From Carnegiea gigantea (lineage: Eukaryota; Streptophyta; Magnoliopsida; Caryophyllales; Cactaceae): a stretch of DNA of 64,000 bases. Positions 25,201-34,892 of the stretch are shown piece after piece. The DNA is taken from positions 703,001 to 767,000 of the forward strand of contig JAKOGI010000144.1 in the NCBI GenBank assembly GCA_029747015.1, read 5' to 3'. The position numbers and the translations under genes are program-made. How positions within the stretch are numbered: the stretch's first letter is position 1; each line of letters starts with the position of its first letter. The notes below the pieces were generated by a model. That model was given only the letters and a program-made list of their open reading frames with translations. It did no database searches and was not told the origin of the DNA.

Positions 25201-26489
25201 AAGTACATTCCTAGTCGGAAGAAAGAAAGAGACTAAGTGGGATTGATCAAGTTGAGCACCCAAAGATCTTCTCACTTCAAGGAGTTCTGGTATTTGGACT
25301 GAAGTGCTACATCAGAAATCTCACTGTCCTCAAAATTAACAAGAACCAGCTGCTGCCCAATGCTATCACCCATGTCCAGTGTCCCATTGAATGTGTTGTT
25401 TCCCAGCTTTCTGTACACTTTTTATGCCAAATTGTATAATATTTTTATTATCCTTTGAAACCTGGCGAGCTATGTGCTTGGATTGCATTCAACTTCAAAT
25501 CAGGTTATTTTCAGATTAGGTATAGATGGGTAGAGGATGAGCCATTTTGGATAAGGGTCATACTTAGGTCTCACAGTGAGTTTGTCAAGCAGATACGACC
25601 AATACTAGCCGATCACAATTTGAGTGAGTTAATTTGGATCAAGTCAATTTCGAATTTGGTCAAAAACTTCAGGTAGTTTACAGGTGGGTAAAATTGAACC
25701 AAAACTTACACTTGCTGGATCTTTGAACCACTGAATAGCCTTTGAGGTACCGGCCCATGAAAGACACTGTACTCAACAACCCTGCAAATCATATCAAATT
25801 GTTACACAAAGAACCTTTACCACTCATCATCCATTCTATAATTGCACTAGCTAAACAGCTACCATTCACAAGAATCTTACAGTGTAGTAAGAGACAGCAG
25901 GTTAAGAACCATTGTGGTGCTTTTGACTCTTCAAAGCTGTTGTTGCTTAGATCCCTACAGAAGCAACCATATGGTGGCTTGACAACATGAAAAGATATAT
26001 ATGTACAAATTTGGTAAACACGTATGAATTTTAGTAACAAGGATAGCTGAAAAATATCTTACACATAATTGAGAGAATTCATCCCTGTTAAATTTGACAT
26101 TGGACCTGTTAGTTTGTTGTGAGCTAGGTTCCTAAATAAACAAACATACAGGACAAGTGAAAAGGAGCGAGGCTGTCGTAATCACTCGTCATAACTATGG
26201 AAAACACAATCTAAAGATATCCACAATTCACCGACTCTGGTAAGATTGTTGGGATTCAATGGCACCTCTACTGTCAAGGAGCTCCTATCAAGCCATCTGC
26301 ATAGATGTTTTTAGTAAGGAAAACCACAAGATGAAAAAACAAAACGACCTCTGAAATGAACTCCATACATTTTCCATGGTATGTACTTACACAACTTCCA
26401 GAGTCTTAACAAGTTCCAATGTGAATGGGATGCTGCCGATCAATTGATTTTCATCAAAAGTCTGTTTTAGAGAGGACACATAGAAAATA

Positions 26490-26531
26490 GAATGTGTGTG
26501 TGTGAGCGAGAGAGAGAGAGGGAGAGAGGGA
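26490..26531. repeat. (TG)n-(AG)n compound microsatellite in the LRR-kinase pseudogene
   Basis: TGTGTGTGTG is followed by GAGAGAGAGAGAGG within an intron-like spacer of the pseudogene. Confidence 0.85.
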
Positions 26532-27065
26532 GACTAAGCAAAGATTGTGCATTGACTTGCACATGAATCAATGTCATGTCTGAACTGAAAAGCTGAGATG
26601 GAATAGACCCTGAAAGTTTGTTTCTGTTGAAATGACTGCAAAATCAGATAATGCAAGAATAAGGGGAGGACCTATAATCTTCTCCCTATTTGGGAAGCAT
26701 AAAGATGCCGTGAAAATACTCACAAATGCTTTGCATTCAACAAGCGATCCAAACCTGGGGCACTGGGATTTGAGACAGGAATAGAACCTGACATCTGGTC
26801 CGCCAAATCTAGCCAAGACACCTTCAAGAGCTAACCGACATAGTTGGGTATCTCACCAGTAAAGTTGTTTGAGTTAAAAGTCCTGGTTTACGGATAATGT
26901 GGTTATAGGAAGTTAAAAGATTTATGCTCTCAAAACTGAAACTCACGCTCTATTTTCAAATAACTGTCTACTTAGCCACACACACTGGAACAAGTAGCAA
27001 CACAGGTATAGGCATCAGACTTGTTTACCGTCTGACAAGTGCACACATTTTCAGTCTAAAATGAA

Positions 27066-27108
27066 GGTTCAGAGTCCATGCCCATGCCCATGTCCATGCC
27101 CATGTCAA
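27066..27108. repeat. Short hexanucleotide tandem repeat (CCATGC/CCATGT)
   Basis: About six imperfect units of CCATGC or CCATGT in an intron-like spacer of the receptor-kinase pseudogene. Confidence 0.7.
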
Positions 27109-28150
27109 AGCGTCAAATACTCAACATGGGTATTTGATTTAATTGAAGAGTTTGAGTGAGAGAGCTCAAAATGTATGCAATTAAATATCTAAGATATTCA
27201 TCCATAAATGGGTCAGAAGCGAAACTGGTTAACATTTTAGCATCCGTACAAGAAGTTTAACTCAGCAAGGTTGCCAAGCTCTGGAGGGATGTTCCCTCTG
27301 AAACCACAACCTGCCAAGATCCTGCATGCAGCTTTTAGTTCAAAATTTTGACATGAATGCTTCCTCGTATGTTACTCTTTCTTTTATTTTATGGACATAA
27401 CCAGTTTACTGAAACTTACAAAGTATCTAGCTTCTTTAGATCTCCTAGTCTTGCTGAAACAGGACCAGTAAGGTCCCGATTGAAAGAGAGGTCCCTGCAG
27501 CATTAGATCCAAAACTGGTTAAGAAGCATAAGGTCCAATGCATACTTATTGAGCTACAGAAACAAGAACAATGCTGATTAGGCATAGTCGTCATTGGCAC
27601 CACATATGCACCTTATCCAAGACTCAGTTGAAACTGGTTGATGGGCTGTTGAGTCCCGTGGGGCCCACCCCTTATTAATACCTAGGCCTATGTCTCCCAC
27701 TCCCCCCCCCCCCCCGGCCCCCAGGGCCTCAAAAAAAGAAACCAAAAAAACAAAAAAGATCCCTAGAAGTCGGAATCTTTTTCCATCCAGAAATCAAGGA
27801 TACAGACCCAAGTAGCGCTATCCACTAAACACTCACAGGGATATTAATTCTGAGAGCCAGAGGTCCCCAATATCACCAGTCACTAGACCTTTAAGCCCCA
27901 TGCTTGAGAAAGTCCTGCAATGTATGAGTTTTGAATTTTAAAACACTTAGATTATTGAATATACTAATGGGCTGCGAGGACAAATAATGTAAAGTGAAGC
28001 AAGTATGCTCACAAGGCACCCACTGTTGAATTGTTACATATTACTCCCTCCAATCGACCTCCACAAGGATCATCTGATTTCCCCCAGCTAGGAGGCGTGT
28101 TTTGCCAGATAGAGGGCAGCGTCTGCATCATCAAATGAGAGTCATTCAAA

Positions 28151-29350
28151 GACCGTAAGCCCTTGAATTATTGCAAACCATTTAAAACGATAATACTAAC
28201 TTCAACAAGAGGGAAGCAAAGTAGCTTTAACAACAGGGCAGCAGAGAACTGATGTTGTGCTGAAAAATTTTCGGATTCGGGATGGCTAGAAATTCCTGAC
28301 AGTTGGGCTTATGTTGATGTTTAAATAAGGCTGTGTTTCATGCAGTGAATCATATACAGAGTCCTATGTAGTTAGCCTAATATGTACTGAATCATCCACC
28401 TGCCATATACAGTCAGCTCAAATATTACTGTTTTCATGATCTACAATACGATGTGGAACCCTTCGTTTTACTTGGCCCCATTGGTCTTTTAGGCTTTCAG
28501 TATCTGCTGCTAAAAGCTAATGAAAAGGGAAAAATACTATTCTGATAATACAATTTTTATCTACAGTGTGTTTGGTAGCGACAAGAATTAGCTTTGTAGA
28601 GAATGATTTTTCGATTTTCCTATGGAAGAATGAGGAGAGATAATTTCCTAAAAAGACCCAAGGAAGCACGCCAATGGTAGTAGTCTCACCCTCTCCTCTC
28701 TCCCCGCTCCCTACCCATACCCTCACCTATATGGCCACACCTTATTTGAGGTTATTCTAATATTTTCTTACTATCAGAAAATCATCGATGTATTGCAAAA
28801 TACTAGACAATGTTTCAAAAACACATTTTCCAAAGAACATGATTTTCCTAAACAAAATGTTCCCTCTCAGCCAAATACACCCAAAAATCATATAGAGAAT
28901 GAACAAGAAACCACCAAATAAGTCTTGACAGGCAATCATGGAGGAATAGCTCAGATAATAAACAATGGACCTAGCACGGGGCCCCAATCGGGGAGGGATG
29001 CTTGCCAAACTTTAAGAAAATCTTAACAGTAGTCAAGAACAAGAAAATTCCAGTCTATTATTATCCTCAGCACAAGTTGTCACCACTTGGGTTTATGCGT
29101 TGGAAATCACCACTTACAATCAAATTGATATTTAGATAGAATAGCCTGTAACATTTATTTTTCAAGTTTCTTAATGTAAAATTTCGACATGAAAAAACTA
29201 GTCTCACTCTCACTATTAGGCCATCCCAAGTGAACAATGGAGTAATGGAATGACTGATCTGAAAGTCTCGCAATTTCTCATATAGGATTGGTCCCTAGGA
29301 CCTAAGAACGAATACAAGGGTTCCTTTTCAAAAAGAAATGAGAACTCGAG
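28151..29350. other. Spacer between the two pseudogenes
   Basis: No gene recognised. The part near 28565-28882 looks like a MITE (listed separately). The segment adjoining 29350 is the 3' flank of the YJU2-like copy. Confidence 0.4.
28565..28882. mobile_element. MITE-like element with GTGTGTTTGG-type ends
   Basis: The left end begins GTGTGTTTGGTAGCG. The right end, read in reverse, begins GGGTGTATTTGGCTGAGAGG. Imperfect terminal inverted repeats of this type are frequent in plant MITEs. The length is about 318 bp and there is no coding capacity. I could not settle a target-site duplication, so the call is tentative. Confidence 0.45.
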
Positions 29351-29354
29351 TGTC

Positions 29355-30302
29355 TTACTTGTCCTCTTCACTGTCATAGTCACAAAGAGACTGAAGTACA
29401 CTAATACTACTGCACCCATGTCGCTGATCATCCTTGCTATGTGCATTGACCTCAGGTCCTTTGTCCTCTGCTAAATGAACTGGTTTCCTTTTTGCCACGA
29501 TCCTCACTGTTAAAGACCGCAAAATGCTCTCTCTATCAGCAGGCTCTTCTGACACCTTGGATCTCTTCGCACTGCTATTTGATGGTTCATCTCCATTTGG
29601 AATCTTATCATCATCACCACCACCACCACCACCACCACCACCACCACCACCATCATCATCATCATCCCATTATTTATCATCAATCCTTACAACATTATCT
29701 TTGATCCCATGGAATAACGATCTAATTATGGCTTCATCTTCCTCAGCCATAGGCGCCCTTTGCTTTTCCTGACCCCTTCGCCGAATAAACTCAAGCAATT
29801 CTTCTACACTGACTGTTTCTTGTCTTGACTTCAGGAACTTCAACTTATCTATGGCAGCAATTCTATCCATCTCTTGCTTCGATTCCAAAGTTCTATTCTC
29901 CAAGGATTCCATTGCATCTCCCACATCTCGTTTCCTTTTCTCTCTCTCCAATCCCTCATCTTGATCTCGCCAAGGTTCAAAATTCCGCGTTGCCCCACCC
30001 TCAACAACGTAATCCGAGTTCTTATAGTCCGTCTTTACCGTAAATTCAGCACAACAACAGGTGCACTTGAACTAGAACCCCAAAGTTTGAAAATCTAAAT
30101 ACATCTCCCCTATCACATCTTCTTTACGACAATTGAATTTGGTACCCTTGTACATATAATTCCCGTAACTATTGCAGCGAATACTCATAGGAAGCATCGT
30201 TCTCACCTTAATCTACTGATTCTTCGCCTGTTTACGCCGGAAAATCTTCGCCGGATCAAAATCCGGCGGATAATACTTGTTCAGAACCTTCCGCTCTCCC
30301 AT
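29355..30302 (-). pseudogene. Intronless YJU2/CWC16 (CCDC94-like) splicing-factor pseudogene
   Basis: A single frame of 316 codons starts [20 protein letters not shown], the conserved N-terminus of the CWC16/YJU2 family, and ends CDYDSEEDK. In live genes this nuclear protein joins the spliceosome around the first catalytic step. Three nonsense codons interrupt it: codon 30 (TAG, after QAKNQ), codon 77 (TAG, after LGF) and codon 211 (TAA, after VRIDDK). The zinc site is damaged: the first CxxC reads CNSY, although CTCC is kept later. There is no frameshift over 948 nt and no intron. A Gly/Asp run from a GGT/GAT repeat (29608-29665) follows codon 211. This fits a retrocopy that decayed by point mutation. 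It is unlikely to be functional. Confidence 0.88.
29608..29668. repeat. CAT/CAC trinucleotide repeat within the YJU2 pseudogene
   Basis: The run of ATC, ACC and ATC triplets reads on the minus strand as Asp then Gly codons in the pseudogene's frame. On the plus strand it gives spurious poly-Pro and poly-His frames. Confidence 0.9.
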
Positions 30303-31014
30303 TGTGATCGCTCTTCTCTCTCCGGAGACAATGCGACTTACTTCCCTCCTCCCTCTCTATTCGACTAGGAATTGGGAACGAAGGACGCTTAGGGTTTATA
30401 GCAAAAAATTTGGGGTGTCGACAATGAACCCTGATTTGATAATTGCGAATCCCTCGTTTTAACGACCCGCTTCCCGCCGACTCTGGTAGTTAGTGCCCTA
30501 TTTGTTACGGTACATTTATTTTTTACTTTCATTCTCTTGTTCGGAGATAAAATTCATGTTGGGGTTTGGACTTTGGAGACCCCACCAAAAAAAAAAAAAA
30601 AAAAAAAAAAAAAGGAAAANNNNNNNNNNNNNNNNNNNNNNNNNNNNNNNNNNNNNNNNNNNNNNNNNNNNNNNNNNNNNNNNNNNNNNNNNNNNNNNNN
30701 NNNNNNNNNNNNNNNNNNNAAAATTAGGTAAAGGTATAGTTTAATTTCATAATTAACATTTACAAGAAAAATAAATACGCAAATTATAGGCGCGATCATG
30801 TTAAAAGTGGAATTTTACAAAAACTTTGGTGAAAACAGCTAATTTCACCAAATACGTTTTTTAGAAACAACAAATACAATCAGTTAAGTCACTAAACTAA
30901 TACAATCAGTTAAGTTAAATAACTAATATATTAATTAACAACTAATAACTAACAGTTGATTGCCAAATAGGATTGATGTTGTCAAAACCTCAACCAAATT
31001 AGTCTTGTAGCAAC
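30303..31014. other. Spacer containing a poly-A run and an assembly gap
   Basis: An A-tract of about 29 bases (30585-30613) ends a few bases before 100 consecutive N (30620-30719). The sequence right of the gap is AT-rich and leads into the duplicated flank of the hAT-like element. No gene is visible. Confidence 0.6.
30620..30719. other. Assembly gap of exactly 100 N
   Basis: A gap of exactly 100 N is the usual placeholder for unknown size. True length and content cannot be read. Confidence 0.98.
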
Positions 31015-31430
31015 TAGTACCTGGGGATGGCAGTGGGGCGGGGAATCCCCGTCCCCGTCGGGGCCCCACCTCGCATTGGGAAAAAATCCCAATCCCCAAT
31101 GCGGATGGAGATGAGATTCAATCCTCAAACGGGGATGGGGCGAAATCAGTTAAGTCATTTAAGTCACTAAACTAAAACAATTAGTTTAGTCAAACAACTA
31201 ATATATTAATTAACAACCAATAACTAACAGTTGATTGTCAAATAGGATCGATGTCGTCAAAATCTTGACCAAATTAGTCTCGTAGCAACTAGTACCTAGG
31301 GAGAGCAGTGGGGCGGGGAATCCCCGTCCCCGTCGGGGCCCCGCCCCGCATTGAGGAAAAATTCCTATCCCCAATGCGGATGGAGACGAGGATGGGGATG
31401 AGATTCAATCCTCGAACGAGGAATGGGGCA
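30879..31430. repeat. Tandem duplication covering the hAT-like element's left end plus its flank
   Basis: The unit at about 30879-31143 recurs at about 31145-31430. Both contain the flank AACTAATATATTAATTAAC, the target-site TAGTACC and the G/C-rich left end of the element. They differ by scattered substitutions and small indels. Confidence 0.85.
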
Positions 31431-32055
31431 GGGACGAGATGAAATTTTACCCCGTCCCCGTCCCCGCCCCTGCTTACCTGTCGGGTGAAAAATTCATGTC
31501 CTTATCCCAGCTTCCCCGTCCCCGATTGAAGGAAAAAAAATCCATCTCCATCCTCGGTTATAATTAAAATTACATGTAAATACTTTTATGAACATAAGAC
31601 TAAGATTAGATAGATAAAATTACTTGAAAAAAATATCTCTTTTCCTTCTTAGACTTTGGTTCTATTGTGTTTGGCTTAGACTTCAGTTATATGTGTCATT
31701 TATGCATTGAAGTTAGACTTATGTTACAGGGACTTGTAAACTTTAATTTAGGTTGGATTGTAAACTTCGATAAAATTCATTAGACTTGTGTTACGTGGAA
31801 CCTATAGGAGTTTTTGTACAATTAATTGAGTTAGGTCTCATGGACAACTTGGCGTTTTATCCCAGATTCAATTTATAATATAGTTTTTACATAGAAGGAA
31901 AAAGAATTTGCAAGAAAAAAAATCCCCGTTGGAGCCTGTCAGGATTTGAATCCCTACTGGGGACGGGAATGGGGAGGAATTTTTTCCCCACAATGGGGAA
32001 GAGGGTGGGGAGTTGAGTATGCCCCCTATCCCCCCCCCCCCAATTGCCATTCCTA
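31298..32055. mobile_element. Non-autonomous hAT-like element with G/C-rich ends
   Basis: The left end reads TAGGGAGAGCAGTGGGGCGG (the duplicated copy at 31022 reads TGGGGATGGCAGTGGGGCGG). The right end, in reverse, reads TAGGAATGGCAATTGGGGGG. These form imperfect terminal inverted repeats of the TAGGGATGGCA type seen in plant hAT elements. The sequence TAGTACCT borders the left end (31290-31297, also 31015-31022) and follows the right end at 32056-32063. That gives a 7-8 bp target-site duplication, as expected for hAT. The ends are full of GGGGAT/CCCCGTCC repeats and there is no transposase. Confidence 0.72.
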
Positions 32056-32063
32056 TAGTACCT

Positions 32064-34892
32064 GTGTACATTCCATTATGACAATTTCTTCTCTTAAATC
32101 ATAAATTACCACTTAAAATCGTGTGCTCAACATGTAATAGTTATTCATCCAAGGGGTTAATTACATTAGCATGTGCGCGCTGACAAACACCCAAACTCAA
32201 TAATTGGCACCCAATCGTACAGCCACAACAACGACAACTCATGGTGTGGGTTCCGCTTTCATGAGGTCTGAAGAGATTTAGATTTAGGCAGTCTTACCTT
32301 TACAGACATCTCTATCCGTAGACATGTCGATTCTAAGATATCCATATAAAAAGATTTTAGGAAAATATTTTAAAAGTTGAACCTCTTGATAAACAAAAAA
32401 TACTAAAATCAGATGACACTAACTATATATTATAATAAAAAAAGCTAAAAACATCATATGGAACTGCATATCATATTTTTCACTTGTATCATATTTAATT
32501 TGTCTCATCATATTGATCAATTCACACAAGTACTCAATAAAGGTGACAAACATGAGGCCAATCTACAACAACAGAAAGCATGCTTGCTATTTATCTATCA
32601 CTGTTTTTTTCTTTTTTCTTTTTGCCTTTCGGTGATTCAATAAATGTATTAGCGAAAGGTCCTAAAAGTACATTAATTTTTTTAAAAAAGGGAAGACGAA
32701 TTAAGAAGAAGGCAAAAGTTAAGTACCATCATCACGATGAGTGAAACAGGAGACAAGCTAAATTGTGGTACAACAAAGCAGAAATAGCACCAGCAATACT
32801 ACTCTTGCTCCGACTGTCACCGACGCGGCTTCCGTGCAGTGCCCTCCGTGTGTGTGCATGTGCGTGCATGTGTTTTAGCTTCAGCTCGGGAGTTAGCTGG
32901 CTATACGATAAGTAATGGAAAGATAAGGAGACTTGGTTTGAGCAATCCCCGGTCCATTTTCAAGTTTACAAGCAGTATTAGTGGATGGAAGGAATAAAGG
33001 TTTATGCGATTTTTTTTTTTTTGGGATATAATCTTTACGTTTCATTTGCATAATACAATTACATAGATTAACATCCCGACTTGATGTCGTTTTTTGCTTG
33101 ACTAGGTGTGTGAGTCGATGTTATTTTACTTTTCCAAGTCTAAAATCACCCCATCCCACTTGTCAACATCCAGCTCCGTCATCAAGTCTTCTACACGACC
33201 GTGTTGATAGGGTAGGGATTACTCAATAATGTCTTTTTTTGGGTTAATTTTAATTTAGGACTACTAATTATTAACTAAGACAAATTTTATTTGACACCGT
33301 GCTTGTTCATGTCCCGTGATTGTGCAGGTGTCAATCCCTTGGTCATCTTTTTAAGATCAAGCCTTTTGTTGGGTGCTTACGTCCTTGTTTCCCAGGCGGC
33401 CCCGCTATCGGCCCATTCGAAAAACGCTTGCATGAGGGGCAACGAGTGAGCACCTGCTCTTCCAAAAGCAAGCACTAGTAGTTGGTGAATGGGAACTAGG
33501 GTCAACATGCTAGCTCCTTGGACCAAATTCAGCTAATCCAGTTCGAACTAATTTGGATGTAAGATACAGAACCTTCTAAAATTAAATTTAAAGATTTGAC
33601 TATTACTGATTGTGAAACAAAACTCCGATTAGAGTAAGAAAATTGAGCCAACTTGCTGAGCCTTCGGATTTAGCTCAATCGAAGCTCAGCTCGGGCTCAA
33701 GTCGAGCCCGAGCCGGCCTAAAGGCTTACTAACTGCGCCCAAGTGCTTGAACAGCATGCTGAACTTGGTTTGGCTAAATTATGACCAATTGGTCCATTTT
33801 TTCTTAAGCACTTGTGTAAAGAGCAAGGAATCACCATTAGGATCAATAAGTTTTATTTTAACCCTTATCTTTTTTTGCATCCTAAGCAAAAATCTATGAT
33901 TTTATTATCATTTTAGTGTTGAATTTCAAGACTTTTTGAGCCCCCCAAAAAAAAAAAAAAACACCAAGCCAAGCGCAAGCCAAGTTCCAAGCCACACAAT
34001 GTGTACCTAAGCCCAAGCCCAAGTCTAAACTTTATAGGCTTGATAAGCTAAGTCGTATCTAACCGAGCCTAGTTGGTTTGGACTCGGCTTAGCTTAGTTA
34101 TACGCCTACATCCATCTATTAGAGGGACATTCCTCGAGTCTGCCCCCAGTGGTACTTTCTTTTATTCTTACATATCAACTCGGTGATGCATAGTGATGCT
34201 CGGGTTGACATCCCTCAACTCCTCAACTCATGCTCCAGCCCCAGAATCCGAACCAAAGCACTATTGCTCGCAAAGCACACCTTAAGATTCAATTGTATAA
34301 GCATCTTCTAGAGGTTAAGCTAATACTATATATGTTAATTAGATCGTTTGATAAAGTCTCTAAGAGTCGTTGATAGATACTTGAGTTCGAATTTTATCTA
34401 CATTGATGGTTATGCCCCCATTTGCACCAAAAAAGGGGCTAATAAAGCACTTCTATTGATGATCCATATCTTATATCACAAGTGGAGGTCTGCACCTTTT
34501 ATATCATCCTATAATTCAATTTTTCCTCTCCATTCTAAATCAAATGGATCAACAAATAAAATATTTTTCATGGGTTTATATTTAAACATATTTAATTAAT
34601 TTTAATCTTTTATTTTGTATTATTTATTAGTGCACTGACTAAAAAAGAGGAAAAAAATTTTGGGCGGATCTTATAGAGAGCCGGACTGCATATGAGCCGT
34701 TTCAATTACTGATGTAGATGATAAGACCAGAAGTCTTCTTTTTGGACCGTAATTCAACCAATACAAGTGCTTTGCTGTGATTTTCAAGGTAGTTGTTTTG
34801 GGCTTGGTTTTGTGCCATTACCTGGTGGCCTTTTTATCGGAGACACGGCAGTACCGTTGCTTACTCCATTACAGAGAGTGCGGCAGTGAGCA
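32064..34892. other. Intergenic repeat debris upstream of FAP1
   Basis: No gene recognised. It holds a short RTE-tail/SINE-like piece (32220-32350), a region near 33650-34110 rich in GAGCTCGG and CAAGCCCAAG type words, which resembles the subterminal parts of plant DNA transposons, and the FAP1 promoter at its right end. Confidence 0.45.
32220..32380 (-). repeat. RTE 3'-tail / Au-SINE-like fragment
   Basis: The words ACAACAACGACAACTC, GTGTGGGTTCCGCTTTCATG and ACCTTTACAGACATCTCTA align with the RTE relic's 3' end at 15147-15300 (for example GTGTGGGTCCCACTTTCATG and ACCTCTACATATATG). The similarity continues into AAAATATTTTAAAAGTTGAA. It is either a very short RTE copy or a SINE sharing that tail. 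Confidence 0.6.

Larger units (their letters stand above)
22230..28150 (-). pseudogene. LRR receptor-like kinase pseudogene (LRR-VIII-1 type), full length but decayed
   Basis: Successive minus-strand exons follow the order of this receptor family. The cysteine-pair N-cap TPPSWGKSDDPCGG is near 28090. LRR exons include DLSFNRDLTGPVSARLGDLK (27.48 kb), CGFRGNIPPELGNL (27.3 kb), FNRNKLSGSIPSQLFSSDM (26.6 kb) and NLAHNKLTGPMSNLTGM (26.1 kb). The membrane segment FLVLLIVGVGIYAMKQRS is at 24.63 kb and is followed by a stop, then AERALSMSRPF. Kinase parts are NLVSLVGFCVEQDEQ, then [20 protein letters not shown] and [16 protein letters not shown] (23.3 kb), and VYSFG-like MYSFGLLMLELITAKQPVE (22.6 kb). 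Stops interrupt the N-lobe, a small deletion before the DFG loop shifts frame, and the C-lobe ends early at DEDY. In live relatives the protein is a plasma-membrane receptor. Confidence 0.85.

Noticed and set aside
29492..29772. Plus-strand poly-Pro and poly-His proteins
   Set aside because: They are shadows of the trinucleotide repeat in the minus-strand YJU2 pseudogene.
30493..30799. Open frames crossing the N block
   Set aside because: They are open only because N positions were translated as unknown residues.
31019..31510. CpG island or gene promoter
   Set aside because: The G/C-rich stretch is the terminal region of a hAT-like element, shown by inverted ends and target-site words.
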